Assembly (NCBI GenBank): GCA_028751875.1
Contig: CM054135.1
Location: 11,383,467-11,447,466, forward strand
Length of the DNA: 64,000 nucleotides
Direction of reading: 5' to 3'
DNA from: Rapana venosa
Lineage: Eukaryota; Mollusca; Gastropoda; Neogastropoda; Muricidae
This document shows positions 10,879-24,500 of the stretch, piece by piece; positions within the stretch are counted from its first letter, which is position 1; every line of letters starts with the position of its first letter. The notes below the pieces were generated by a model, which was given only the letters and a program-made list of their open reading frames with translations, did not search any database and was not told where the DNA came from. A program made the translations under genes and the position numbers.

Positions 10879-11139
10879 TTTTCCTTCAGAAACTAGATAA
10901 CACTGTTGTTACACAGGCCACACACCCCTGCTCTTTACTTTTCCTTCAGAAACTAGATAGCACTGTTGATACACAGGCCACACACCCCTGCTCTTTACTT
11001 TTCCTTCAGAAACTAGATAGCACTGTTGTTACACAGGCCACACACCCCTGCTCTTTACTTTTCCTTCAGAAACTAGATAACACTGTTGTTACACAGGCCA
11101 CACACCCCTGCTCTTTACTTTTCCTTCAGAAACTTGATA
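10879..11139. repeat. 60-bp tandem repeat, 4.3 copies
   Basis: The unit starts TTTTCCTTCAGAAACTAGAT and ends CACACCCCTGCTCTTTAC. The period is exactly 60 and the four full copies differ at only a few positions, so the array is young. It lies directly 3' of the chimeric SINE. Confidence 0.95.
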
Positions 11140-11756
11140 AGAATTTTTCTACACACAACCCATACACCTCAAGACTTCAATTTTCATTCAGACATTTCAG
11201 TACGATTCTGACCTGCGAATCTGGAATGACACAAAGTAGCCAATGTAAAATGCCTTAAACTGATTGAATTCATCAAACACAGCAAAACTAAATTGATACA
11301 AATACAAAATATCCACATGACCAGAGTATGAATTGTCCAACATTTCTTACTGATCACAACAAGCTATCCCATTCCCTTTAGTATTTAGTCTGTATTCAGT
11401 AGTACGTTACTGGCTTAAGTGTGATACCAAAAAAATTAATACAAGATTTAAAAAAAATAAACAAACACTGACTCAATAGGAAAAAATCACTTTCATGTCA
11501 TTGTTATAAAGCGTGTTTAAGTTTTCACCACTTTGAGTAAATTCATATGACACCAACAAAATTGAGTAAACAATCCTTTTCATTTTTCATCTCTGTCAAC
11601 AGATCACAACAAAATACCTTTCCACACATGCAACTTGGAATAAATCGGTCAATATATAACAGATACAAAAACAGATAACAACGATAACATAAAAACAAAA
11701 TTGTGTAATGTGCAGCATAATGCACTAGATACAGCCAAATACAGAGATGAAATCAT

Positions 11757-11819
<63 letters not shown>

Positions 11820-12769
11820 TAAGAGCGAGCCACTGTGACTGTGAATAAGCAGAGCTGGTAACTTTGAAGATGCAAAACAAAAGCACTGTCAGCAGTCACA
11901 AGACAATGGTGTACTGGAGAAGAGCCGTCATCGCATGATTGCATCTTTATACACATGTTCAAGGAACCATCATAGCGTACTGACAAAACAAAAATATCGG
12001 AAGTAACATTGTCATTAAATAAAAAAAATGTGTTTTATCTTACTTTATTATTCTATCTACGAAATCAGTGACACACATACATTACTTTAACATAATAATA
12101 ACAAAGGTACAACTCTGAGGTGTTTTAAATCAATGACAAACATTTTTTTTTAAACTTCCATTGTAGCGAATTAATTCATACCATTTGCTCTTATGACATC
12201 AATCACAAGTAGCTAGCCACCCACCCAACCAACAACTGCACAACAGTGATATGCCAGCTGTGATTACAGACAGGTCAGGTATAACAGGAGATAAAGCATC
12301 ACAGTCAGCCCTGGAAATGGTTTCAGAACAAGACACAAATGTGTGAATTGGGACAACCCTGTTCGGAATACTGAGTGATCTCTACACTACAGAGGTATCA
12401 GCGTTTTCCCATTTCAAACAGTATCCACAGGCACTGGGCACAGTCAACATGCTCTGACACTCCTCTCACAAACACTCTGAAACACACAATCCCTTGCTAC
12501 ACACAACTTGTCCATGTACACTTGCTTTCTGATCTGAATTCCTGTCACATACACATATGCAGACAGATCTTGCAGCATCTAACACTGCACAGATTTGCAC
12601 GCATGCACATACACAATTGGTAAAAACCAAGTTCTTGATAGGAGAAAAAGTCACTGAGATAAAAGGATACAATGTTTCATGTTTGCTTTTCTTCAAGACG
12701 TAATGTTTACTGCAGACTTCAGTACTGCTGTTTGAAGGGAAGGAAGGGAAAGACTAGTGGTCAGAGACA
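11140..12769. other. no gene seen
   Basis: AT-rich sequence with a (TA)n tract of about 60 bases at 11758-11818. No exon could be supported on either strand. Confidence 0.5.
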
Positions 12770-13100
12770 TCACACGCATGATCTGAAGGTAACTAAAGAT
12801 GCCTGGTCAAGTCTCCATCAGGCATCTGTTGAAGAATTTTTTTCCCTGGAGTTAACATTGGTACCTACTCCACTCCCCCTATAGTCCATCACACCAGACA
12901 GTAAATAGAGGTACCATGTACCAAAGCATGCAGAATATCTTAACTGGGGTCCTGTGTGCAAACGCATGCAGAATATCTTAACTGGGGCCCCATGTGCAAA
13001 TGCATGCAACACATCTTACAAAGATGTTAAAATCCAATTGATCTTTCAGAGAAGAGCAGGCCACCTATCAGCTGGTAGGGTGGATGACTAGCATATATAC
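12770..13100 (+). repeat. degenerate SINE A-like copy
   Basis: Recognisable parts are TTTCCCTGGAGTTAACATTG and the A-core derivative TGTGCAAACGCATGCAGAAT. The latter occurs twice at a spacing of about 49 bases, so the old copy was internally duplicated. Confidence 0.55.
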
Positions 13101-16100
13101 CCAGCATGAATCCTCCTACTTGGAGAGGGATGGGCTCCACCAGATTCAACCTTGCCTTTGACATACTGCCAACAATATTCAGAGCAGTGCACCAACCTCT
13201 CCTTAAGAAGATCAGGGAGAAGTCCGTCATGTCTGAAGAAACATGGATGTCTGGGATAGTTGGGTTTTTTATCTCAGTTTTCCCCCTTCTTTTTATCCTA
13301 GAAAGAACTTTTTACCCTGTGTGTAAAGGTCCTGAAATAAATGTGTCCCCCTTGTGCATGCACACACACACAGGCACACACATACCCTCTCCCCCTAAAC
13401 ATATTTAGCCTGTCTTTGGTTACTAAGGACATTGTTCTCTTCACAAATCATCACATACATTAAACATCCAAATAATCCCCTTTTAGCTAGGGAGCTGTGT
13501 AAAAATTCCCCTTTTTTTAGGAGGGGAATCTCAAATACATTGAAACTTTTTATAGTTTCATACACCTGCCAAACGCTTTCTTGAAGCAAATTATGAATCA
13601 TCTATATGAATCAGGAGACAGAGTGAGAAAACTTCTTCCCTTTTTCTTCTTTTCCACACTGAAATGACACTCTTCATCTCTAATATCTGATTTTTAATGA
13701 CTGGCAATACTGAATGCACAAATATACATCTGCTATACTAATGGGGGAAACATCTGACATTTCTATCATTAAAGACAGATGAGGGGGCAAAAGAGAGAGG
13801 AGCGAGTATGGAAAATGTGAGAATTAGCAACACACACATAAGTGCATGTGAGCGCGACACATGCTCACACACATACCCACACATACACACACACACAGTC
13901 CTAGGTGAGCAAGACATATGGATACTGACAATCTACATGAACAGAATCAATACCAAACAGAACAGATACACATGCAACTTATTGCACAAAGAAACATCTC
14001 CACACCATTAACATTGGCATGAATACAGACTAAAAGAGAGAGGTCTGTGAAAGAGTGTGTATCTTCAATGTCCTAAAGGATGGGGAAAAGAAATGACAAA
14101 ATGTAGTATGCCCATGGCAAAACTAACAACATTATAGTCCTTCATATATAAAACACATGTACAGCCACAGTTCAACAAACAGCCTTCTCTGCTCTATCTT
14201 AAATGTGGGACATTAAGCATGGGGCGATGATCTTCTCTGTGTGTGTGTGTGTGTGAGTGTGTGTGTGTGTCTGTGTGTGTGTGTGTTTTTGTGTGTGTGT
14301 GTGTGTGGGTATGTCTGAGTCTAGGGAGGGGAAGGGGGACAGCAAGGGGGTGGGGGGGGGGGGTGGGGGGGGGGGCATTGAGCTTGTGAGTGTCCAGATT
14401 TAAGCTATATTATCTTGATGTCCATCTTTAATATATGTCCATGCGCTTTGAACCATGGGAGAGGCGCGCACAAACACACACACACACACAAAAGCCCTAT
14501 TATTCTTATCATTGGTGATGGTGGTGGTGGGGGTGTTATCAATATCAAAATAATCTTTTTTAAAGTTTGATTTCTTATTAGAAAAAAACACAAAAAACCC
14601 CCAACATATCATTCTGATGAAAGACGCTATTTAAGCTAACATTTTTTCAGTGGAATAATCCCACATACTAAAACTGATATCAAAACCATATAGGAGTACC
14701 TGACTCGGTCAAAGTAGATGTAAGAGTAATAATAATAAAAACAACAACAAACCCACAAACTTTTCAGCAGAATTTTTTTTTAGTTATTCTTACTCAGAAA
14801 TAAAATATGTGTTGGAAGATGGGTATCAGCTTGATTCTAAGACAACTATACATCTTCTACACGTTCTCTTTTGTAGCAGAATGCTTGCACTGTTCTCAGT
14901 GGGAAAGAAGATGTGTTTCTTAATTCTACTTTCTCTTGTGTGCATATGACTGAGGACTTCTTGCATAGAACACAATCATATTTCACACTTTCATCCTTCC
15001 AGCTTGGGTTTGCTTTGTGGTTTTGTTGGGGGTTTTTTACATGGCGGCATCCACATTCCAGCCATTGCATTGCTCAGTTCATATCAAATAAATAGTGTTG
15101 TCAACGTCAAAGCAGTATCACACTTTTTTTTAAAAATAAAAAGACATGAATATATGTATACACACACACACAAGTTGCTCTTAAATCTCTTTTTCACTTT
15201 ACAGGATCAGCAAGAGTCAGCAAACAAGTGGCAACAAGATAAATAATCATGACACCTCCTCCCCAACAAAATATTGTTCAGCTACTTCAACAAAGCAGCA
15301 CAGGGTTCCCCCTACAGACTTCTCAGTTGAAATTCAAGGATTTGAACCCCCCCCCCCCCCCCCCCCCCTTCTCTCCTGAAAAAGTGGGGGTCAGGGGGCT
15401 GCACCCCCTGAAGCTACGGCATTTGTTTTATGGTTAAAGGAGCAAACTTATCACCTCCTGACAAGATGATGTAGTTAGGAAAGAACAGCGTGCCGTGCTA
15501 AGAAACAAAATGGCTGTAGATGGAAACCGAAAGTATAATTATCACTTAGCATGTTGCATTCATGAAGTACAAAATCAGCAGATAAAACGTTTTAGTGATG
15601 AGCATTATGCACCAGCTGCACCGACTCTTGTCACCTTTTGTTTGTTTTATAGCAACATACAAGTGTCAAATATGGTCCAGCTATGCTGGCTCGTTGTAGC
15701 TGGCTACAGATTCCCACCTGTCTGATACTGCCTGCAGGTCAACAAATATCATTTATCACACCCTCAGCAAGAGCACCCTTTTTCTTTGCTGCTACTCCGG
15801 TAACCTAGTCTCTGAACTCTGCTTTCATCAGCAACACAGAATTTAATGCACAGTTTTAGCCTTGCTTTGTTGTTTTGAACTCTTGATGAATACAAGTCCA
15901 TCCAACTTGGGCGATTGATATACCACTTTTAGTAACTTACAGTACATGCACATTATCCATAATTTAAATTACCTCCCTTGGACACTTTGTCATCTGCAAC
16001 TCCTTGTTCATTTTGTCCACGCACATGCACGCATTTGAACCATTTATTGATTTTTGTGTATGCACAAAAAAAATTTTTTAAAGCTTATCATCATCCTTAG

Positions 16101-16332
16101 TGAGAATACTGTCGACAAGAATTTCAAGGGGATCCAAGGCCTTGAAAAAGGAGTCTCAAAATTCCAGGATGTCCAAGGAGCATGTGAATCCTGTGGTACA
16201 TCTCTCTTCCAACATGTCTTCAATGATAAAACTGACCAAAAACAACAACAACAAAAAACACCAAAAAAGCCTTCCTGAAGCAGCATGGAGAAAAAAAATC
16301 ACCCTCCCCCCTCCCCCACAAATAAAAACATA
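13101..16332. other. gene-poor stretch
   Basis: Contains a TG microsatellite at 14240-14310, G-rich runs at 14345-14376, a C run at 15347-15368 and a perfect hairpin at 15391-15411. No coding exon was supported. Part of a long SNX8 3' UTR could reach into the right side, but no poly(A) site is evident. Confidence 0.45.
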
Positions 16333-16633
16333 AAAGGTAAAGTAAAGGTAAAGGAGTCCCATAACCTATAAGGTCGTAGGGGAGCGAGGCGTCAGAGACC
16401 TCACTTCTCTAGGGCCAGCATATTGAGGGCGGCGCCCATCTCCTCTCTCTCGCTGCTTTACCTTCCCTGACCCTAAAGAGGGCAGGTACCCATTTACAGC
16501 TGGGTGAACTGGGGGAACTGTACTGAAGCCAAGGCGCGCAAACGGTCACCCATCCAACTGGTAACCACGCTCGACGCTGCTTAACTTGGCTGGGGGAAAG
16601 CGAGTGCTCCGACCACTGAGCTATCCCGTCCCC
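16333..16633 (-). repeat. SINE family B, full length (tRNA head plus 5S-like promoter)
   Basis: The insertion is bounded by a perfect 12-base target duplication AATAAAAACATA (16321-16332 and 16634-16645). On the minus strand the element begins with a tRNA-like A box (TAGCTCAGTGGTC). In place of a tRNA B box comes a segment at 16543-16587 matching the 5S rRNA internal control region, for example AAGTTAAGCAGCGTCGAGCG and GTTGGATGGGTGACCG. By my count about 37 of 45 positions agree with the animal 5S sequence as I remember it. A unique body and a CTTTAC-type tail follow. It is noncoding and presumably mobilised by a LINE. Confidence 0.85.
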
Positions 16634-18314
16634 AATAAAAACATACAACAACAAAAAACCACCATCAACCCCAAGCAAAAACAACACCAATAAATCCCAA
16701 ACAGTCACAACACAGCAAAAAAAAAAAAAAAAAAAAAAGCTCACAACAGGGTCTACTTCTTTCATTCTGGAACTGGTGGGCTACTAAAAATATCTCTTGG
16801 CGGGTCAGTTATTGAATCAAAACCCTTGCTCTGCCACTGTCACTCTCCTCCCACCCCCACCACCATGAATATAAAGCTTTAAATTCAGAGACCCCCTTTT
16901 TTTTTCTCTTTTAATTAAGAAAACTGGCCATATGACTCTCTGACAGCCAAACATAGGAACACACATACAGACGTACAGAACTGATAGTCAACCTCTTCCA
17001 ATGACGACCATGACAGACTGATCAAATTCAAATGACAAATGTGTTTACTTACACACACACATACCTTCCTATTCTCTGCTTGTTCCTCCTCCCCCTCCTC
17101 ACACACACACAGATTGAACACACACACCTTTACAGAAAATCAACCGAGACTAGCTGTCAAGCAATATAAAGTGCAAGTTCACTTTTTTTTTCTTTTTTTG
17201 GTTGTGTCCTTCGGGGGACCTCTTCTCTTCATAATCAACACACACATACATGTTTCATGCAACAACGTTCTGTGTTGGCTGCAGTTACACACAAACTTCA
17301 TTCACGACCCACGCAGTGTAATTCCTGGGTCCTGGGCCTGGTGTGATGAAAGCTTTCCTGTGCTACTGTCAGTAGACTCCCTGTCCACTTGACCAACAGC
17401 TGTTTCCTGCCAACCGACTGCCATTTTTGTTCCATGTGTGAAGACCATCGATCATCGTCAGCAAATGTTACCATCTACATAACTGCTGTTTTAAGGCCAA
17501 CCTTTGCTTGTAGGTCACTTCCAACAAACTCTATTTCAAAGTAAACATGCTTTTGCTGCATCAGAGAACAACAAAAGATGTCAACTTCACTTGAGCAGTA
17601 ATATCATAGATCTGTCTCTTTGTACCATTATTTGTCTACAAATCAAGATGCCAGTCCTACTGAAATTCTGCCTCATTGTGAACCTTATTAATTTTGAAGT
17701 GAATCAGCCACACAGGACAGTCTGTATGTATAACTGGGAGCACAGCTCATTTAAGCTGAATGGTTTTGTGTGTGTGTTATTCCTTGGCTAGAGCTCTGAG
17801 GTTCACCGACAGTGACATTTTGCAACTGTGACCTTTATTTTACCTACATGAAGGCAGCCCCCTTCCAACAATGAGGATGCTTTATCATTCATTGTTACTA
17901 TGTGCCATGTTGTCATCAACTGAAAACACAGTATTGGTGGAAGGGCATCACTGCAATCGCATACCTGTGCGGCAGATGAACTGCAGCTGGATCATTTTTT
18001 TCAAATGCAATTTTGTCAGACAGTGGTAGTCAGCTCAGACAGTGGCAGCCGTACATCAGTGAATGCCTTCATCAGACCAGCCTGGGGGAGAAAAGAGGCA
18101 GCAGCAGCAGAGGGTCATCCAGACCTCATGATCTGCATGTGAGCCCAACACTTGCTGGAGGAGGACTTCCCCTCTGAAGACCTGCTGACCACCTCTCCCT
18201 GCAGTCTCCTTCTTCCTGGGATGCTTCACAAAGGAGCTGGACGATCGATATCACTATGATCAAATCAAACAAGATCTCGTTGTATGGAACAAACATGGAT
18301 TACAATTCAAACAA
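16634..18314. other. no gene seen
   Basis: Contains an A run at 16717-16738, CA tracts near 17050-17125 and a fragment of the C/F SINE tail at 17788-17830 (minus). It may be 3' flank or UTR of SNX8. Confidence 0.45.
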
Positions 18315-18848
18315 ATGTACACACACATGGCGCCAAAATCTAGACCTCGATCCATACATACCATGAAACAAAAGAAGCGTTTCGGTGATATTGCGGAAAA
18401 AATGGCCTGGACCCCTGGACAAAACAGATGCGGGAAGAAAATCATGTCACAGTCATCAGTAGCTCATTCTTCAACATCAGCCAAAAAACAAAGCAGTTCA
18501 ACACCAAAAACAACCTCGGTACAAAGCAGTGCTCTTCCAAAATTATCCAATACACTCCATACAAAACGCTCCATTACCAAACATATCCGGTACCAAACCA
18601 AATCTTACAAGTCGGCTACAAAAAGGTCTGTCCTGCACAAACATGGCAATCCAGAACAGTCTGATATGAAACGCGTCGGTACAAAGCCACCCCGTGGGAA
18701 GCAGCCTGACGTCCGAGGCTGTAATAGAAATACACACCAACGACCACGGGCCGGTACAAAAGGGTCCAGTGCTAAACAGAGACCAGTGTCGAACAGTCCA
18801 GCTACAGTTGAACAGGAGAGAGGTAACAAGGAAAAGGAGAAAAGCTGA
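18315..18848 (+). other. unrecognised 177-residue open frame
   Basis: Rich in Ser, Lys, Thr, Arg and Gln, with no domain, signal peptide or membrane segment. It lies 3' of SNX8 on the opposite strand. The length is notable for this AT-rich region, but codon bias and a homologue are lacking, so it may be chance. The DNA contains repeated GGTACAAA-like words. Confidence 0.2.
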
Positions 18849-21378
18849 AGAAGAAGAAGAAAGTTACAGTGAGACTGAGTAACAGTTACAGAAACAAAAA
18901 GCTGTTGACACAAGTTACCCTACCCCTCTCTCTCTAACTCTCTCTCTCTCTAACTCCCTCTCAGTCACACATACACACACACCAACGTGTGATATCACTT
19001 TAAGTGAACAGACGTAAAATTGAAGACACACACACACCAACAACACCACCACCAATAGAAAAAAACCTCCACAAAATCCCCCAAAGAATAGACAACATAG
19101 AATACCTGTTTGTCTGTCATAACCAAAGTACTTCTGTTATTACTAAATCCTGGACGACGAATCATGCAACACATGGCAGTCAGAAGTATTGTTTTTTCTT
19201 TTTTTTACTTTTTTTTTTTTGGGGGGGGGGAGGGTTTTGCTTTTTTTTAAAAAGAGTACATATTCAGATTTTCCTGTCAGCAACTACAATGTAATATAAT
19301 CACAGAAGTCAGAAGTATTGTATCACCAGCCTTGAACACATCTAGCTCATTTTGTGAACTGAACGATTCTTCAGCCTTTAGGACAATGAACGCTGTCCTC
19401 ACTCTCTTCATGGCCTGGTCAAGGCACCTGATACTACCTGTCACCCCACCCCCCTTACTGGAACTGCAACAGCAAGCCTTCCTTCACTTTTATTCTTATC
19501 TCCCTCAACACCATTAGAGAAGTCAAGTGTGTTAAAAAAACACAACAACAACAGATTCCACTTTGTATTTATGACCACAGCACTAGATTATATTTAAGTA
19601 AACAAGTATTGACAATGTGATTTCAGAAAGTTTGCATCCTCATCTTATCCCGCGTTTAACGTCTCGTCAGTAACGCTGCAGTGGACATGCGCCATTGCAG
19701 TGCGGTAATGCCTCTCTAGCAAAGTAAAACCCATTGTTAGTGGATAACAATGAGTGAAAAATAAATAACTAATTTTTCTTTTTAAAAAGATGACAAAGAG
19801 CGAGACATAAAAGCACATTCTGCAGCATGGGGACTGGTCAGCAAGTGAAGATTATGTACCCAGACATTGCCAATCTGTACAGCAAATAACAGTTTTGCCT
19901 GTAGTCCTGCAGTCCTTCTCACCAGCTGTCCGCACAGAGGAGCTGGTAGCAAAGTAACAATGACCCCGTGACTGGCTCAACGCAGTTTTTTCCGCTGTCA
20001 AACCTCTCCCTATGCCAACACCAAGAAACTCCCTCCCAAAACTTCCAGCATCAGTGGTCAACATGAAGCCCTCTCGATTCCTTCAAGACGTGTATAATCA
20101 TTACAACCAGCTGGTAAATAGCAACTGCTTGTATTTCTTCTGGACAATCAATACAAAAGAGCCCTCTAAGTTAAGCATGGATTTTTTCCCCCCTTTCTTT
20201 TCATCTGAATTTGACAAATCTCCGGCTCTTTGGGAGGCACTAACTTCAGAAAGAAAGAAAGAACTGATGATCACTGAACTGTTCATTCTGTTACTACAGT
20301 AAGAGCAGCTCCACTGAGATAACATCTCTACCAACTAGATGCATGTACTGAAAGTGAGAACAGCGGGTTCAGTGAAGAAAAAAACTGAGAAAACCAGTAG
20401 CAAGTTGTGAAGATCTGACCCCCAAAAGGGAAAAAATTGAATTCACAAAAGTAAAAATCACAAAATTCATGAGAGAAAGAAAGGAAAGACTGATAATACT
20501 TATTTTTTACATACATAAACTATACTAGAAATTTTTTTTTTAAATGACACCCTTCACTCCCGCCCAACCACCAAAAAACAAAATGCAGCCATTGTATCAA
20601 CAAGTCGTTAAAGAGAACCTATCTCTCCCCCACCTCCACCCACCTTCAAAAATATACATTAAAAAATATATACAACCCCCCCCACCCCCCAATAATTTAA
20701 GGTAAATAGAATCAATATGCCAATCACCAACAAAACAAGTACGTGGAGAGATACTCTCTGATAAATTAGTCAGAAAAACCCATCACCCATTTAACACACA
20801 CATCCCCACAAATCTCGCCAACCAACAGAGAAATCAGCTCAGACATAACGGCACACAACATCCTGTCATCTACTGTATACGCTAACACATCACTCTCACC
20901 ATCAGTTGCACAAAACCAGGCAGAGACAGAGGTCAATAGAAGAGACACACTTTGCACAGAGACCCCCAAAAAAGAGAGAGAAAGAACACGCTGAACAGAA
21001 TGAGAGAGAGAGAATAACGAGAAATAGAGAAACAGAATAAGAGGAAAAGAGAGACAGAACAAGAGAGAGAGAGAATGTGAAAAGAGAAAGAGAGAGAGAG
21101 AAGAGAGACAGACACAGACGACAGAGAGAACACTAAAGAAGAACAAGAAAAAAACCAGCCTCAAAACACATGCACTAGAAAAATGCGCAAATCAACCTCC
21201 ATCATAAAAAAATTCCTAATAAAAATAACAAAACAACCCCCCCCCCCCAATCAACAACAACAAAATGGAATGAAAAAATCATCGCCCATCAGCAACAACT
21301 CAAGACAGAAGCAGCAGCAGGTGGAGACAAATCCAAAGAAAAGTGATGCAGGGGGGTGAGGGTAATGTGGTTGCGGCC
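18849..21378. other. SNX8 3' flank, possibly 3' UTR
   Basis: Downstream of the SNX8 stop on the minus strand. It has a GA-rich tract at 20965-21110 and a C run at 21236-21249 but no exon. The true polyadenylation site cannot be fixed from the sequence. Confidence 0.4.
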
Positions 21379-21513
21379 TCAGACGGTGATGCCCGGGCGG
21401 ACGGAGGTAGAGGGTGACCCGATGGGGGAGGTGCGGGTGGGGGAGGATGGGGCCCCATCCTGTGACACCAGCGTGTCCACTATCGGCTTCACCTCGCTCC
21501 ACGTCTTGGACAG
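21379..21513 (-). CDS. SNX8: SNX8 exon 13 (C-terminus)
   Basis: 44 codons plus TGA: LSKTWSEVKPIVDTL, then a Ser/Thr/Pro-rich tail. The acceptor CACCAG is preceded by TG repeats. Confidence 0.93.
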   Translation of the reverse strand: MSKTWSEVKPIVDTLVSQDGAPSSPTRTSPIGSPSTSVRPGITV

Positions 21514-24500
21514 CTGGTGACCATCACACACACACACATGCACACACACACACGCACATATGCATGCACACATGGACACACACACACACGCATGCACACA
21601 CACATGGGTGCACGTACGCACACGCACGCATGCACACGCACACAAACAACACACACACACAGAGCAGATCATCAATGATTAATTAACGAGTCAAACTGAA
21701 GTCCTAGCTCCTCAGTTCATACATATGACTGCATGTAACTAAAAAAACAACAATTTCTGCAGTCTGTTTGAAACATGGTATACTTCCCCACAGAGCACTC
21801 TTCCTGACAGATGCCCTGTCTGTGTCACAGGCCCTGAAGTCCAACAGAGATAAGCGGACCTACACCACCTGTCCTCCATGCTGGCCTCCCTCCCCCTGCA
21901 GGAGTCAGTCCTACATGAGTGGTCCTGCATGCAGTGCACCCCTCCTCCCACTGCCATGTGCTGGGCACTGACACTGCTGACTGACTGACTGACTCCTCCC
22001 TGGCACAACGAGGGCAGGCACAAGGCAAGAGCAGGTGGACATATAGGTCGGTCTGTCAGCTTTTCTGAAGCCAACCATCATCAAGGCCAAACAACGTAAC
22101 AAGTGGAAAAAAAACAACATCCACGCTGCAACAAGTCAGGCCCCTACTACCTACTGCCACAATAAGAACAGGTCTAGATTTTCAGACTCAGGACAGGCCA
22201 CAACTGCCTAAACTACCACGGGTATACAAAACTCCACATAGGTCACACAGAGGAGCTAGTACTGGCCTTAATTCCAGGTTAAAATCCCCTAAAACGGGCA
22301 CCTATGTGGTGGCTCAATCATGGGCTATATGTGTGTTGTGATCAAGTATGTGTGTGCATGTGCATACCCATATGTGTTTCCTGTGCATGAAAAATTGTCC
22401 AGTCAATGAACAGAGGATAAACGCACAGCACTGACCTGTGCATTTGTGTGTGCCTCCACGTCGGCCATGCGACTCAAGACATCGTAGAAGATGTCCAGGT
22501 GAGCGTACACCAGCTGTGTTTCCATCTGCAGGCAGTGCAGGGAGTAGTAGTTGCGGTTCTCCATGTTGGCTATCTGCCCCTCTTGCTGTCCTCAACACAC
22601 ACACACACACTTTGTGTCATCACACTATTCACTATCTGCTTCTTTCTGTTTCCTCTATTGCAGTGAGAGAGGTTTTTATCTTCTCACAATATGTCCATCA
22701 ACATCATCACATACCATATACTTGAAACGACATAGGGCAACATCCATTAGAAAAAATATAGTTTAGATCTTAATTTTTTTCCGGTCAATTCCTTGTCAGA
22801 GAAATGTTTTTACACCAGAATCTCCTATCACATTGGCAGAACCAGGTAAATAGATTTGAATTCAAATTCTTTATCTCCTGACGTCCCTTTAGCATTATGG
22901 AGAATTGTATAAATCAGGAAACAAAACCATAACTGAACAACTTTAGCTGATAGGCACCATTCAAACATTTCAGTTTCTTAAGATTCTTCTGCTTTTTCTC
23001 AATTTTGTTTTGTTTTGTTTTACTCTAACGATGAAGGCAGGCAAAGGGGGTGAGGCATTTAACTGTAATAGAAAAACCATCGTAATGCTTTAACTGCAGA
23101 ATTATCCATAATTTCAGCAAATAAGGTTATATTTGACAAACAACTGTATAATATACACAGAACATATATTACCACTGCATTTCATACTTGTATCACCCCC
23201 TTGCAACATAAAAAGAATGTGGCTAATCTAATGGCAGGACTAAATACAGTTCACATACACACAACAAAAGAAAGTTAACCACTTGATGCTCTACTTCAGT
23301 CTATTGATGACACAGTCTACATCAGAAGAAACTATTCAAGATGAAGATAAGTCTACATACAGAGTAACTTTGAAACTTTTGAAAATGGCATGGTAATAAC
23401 CTGGATCTAAAATTCTCCAAAACCTGACATGAATAAAGATTTCAGAAAAGTAGAGGCAATCAATCTACCACTGGTGATAAGACTACTAAAGAGAACAAAT
23501 AAATTAAAACAAAAAATAAATAATTTCTAGCAACCTAGATATGGAGGAAAACAGAAAAATGACCCCCCAAAATCACCACCCACCCTCCTACAAAAAGGCC
23601 ACTAGTACCGCTATGTTCCTCAGAAATAAATTTTAAAAATTGAGACAAAATAAAACTTTTGCATGAAAAAAGGGAGTGTGCCTTGTTTCTACATGACTAT
23701 CACTGAAAATATAAAGATGTTTAGAATCCTTCACTGGAACAGCAGCATTTGCAGCAAACAAAGCAAAGCTCTCAACAATAAATCTGCCTCTAGGATTGCT
23801 GGGTCTGACCTGCAAAGCTCTCAACATTAACACAGACTCTAAAATCATTGGGTCTGACCTACCATCTGTGGGATGAAACATATGAGAAATGCTTCCACAG
23901 GGAAACAGTATCAATCTGCAAAGATCAATGGAATTCTGCAAAGTTTCTTTGAAATGTGTATTTTCAGGCAATGTTACAAAAATGTCAATGTAAACAAATA
24001 AAGTGTCTTGCCCAACAGATTCTCCTTCAAAACAACCCACAATCATTGTATTGTCTAAGATGTGTATTTCCATGTTCTTCATTGATATATTTAGTACCCA
24101 AAGTAAATGGGGAAAAAATAAAGACAAAAATGAAATAAAGAAATAAATTAAAACATATTAAAAAATATATAGGATGATTAAAAATTTTTGTTTTCAAATT
24201 CTTTCATTTCAAAGATAATGGAATAAGCAACCATGTGCTTTTTTTCATCCAGTCCCCATGTGTAAGCAGTTTTGTCAACTTTGTCATCCGTTCCCACCGG
24301 CACACAATGGCCTACTCCTCCAAAAAGTGGAACGGGTTTTAACATGCGCAAGATGTTCTGCGTGTGTTCGCACACAGGACCTCGGTTTATAGTCTCATCC
24401 GAAGGAGTTTTGGGAGAGTGGAGTCGGCACTGATGTTAACTCCAGAGGAAAAATCTTTTCTAAAGAGCAACAACCCCCCCCCCCCCCCCCCCCCCCACAC

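Noticed and set aside
10879..11139. CRISPR-like array
   Set aside because: Units are directly adjacent with no spacers, and the setting is an animal genome.
16543..16587. A true 5S rRNA gene
   Set aside because: Only the internal control region is present, without the rest of 5S and inside a dispersed element with target duplications.
23633..24127. 164-residue frame in SNX8 intron 11 as a nested gene
   Set aside because: Not recognised, partly built from a local duplication, and no promoter or conservation can be shown. Listed only as an open frame.
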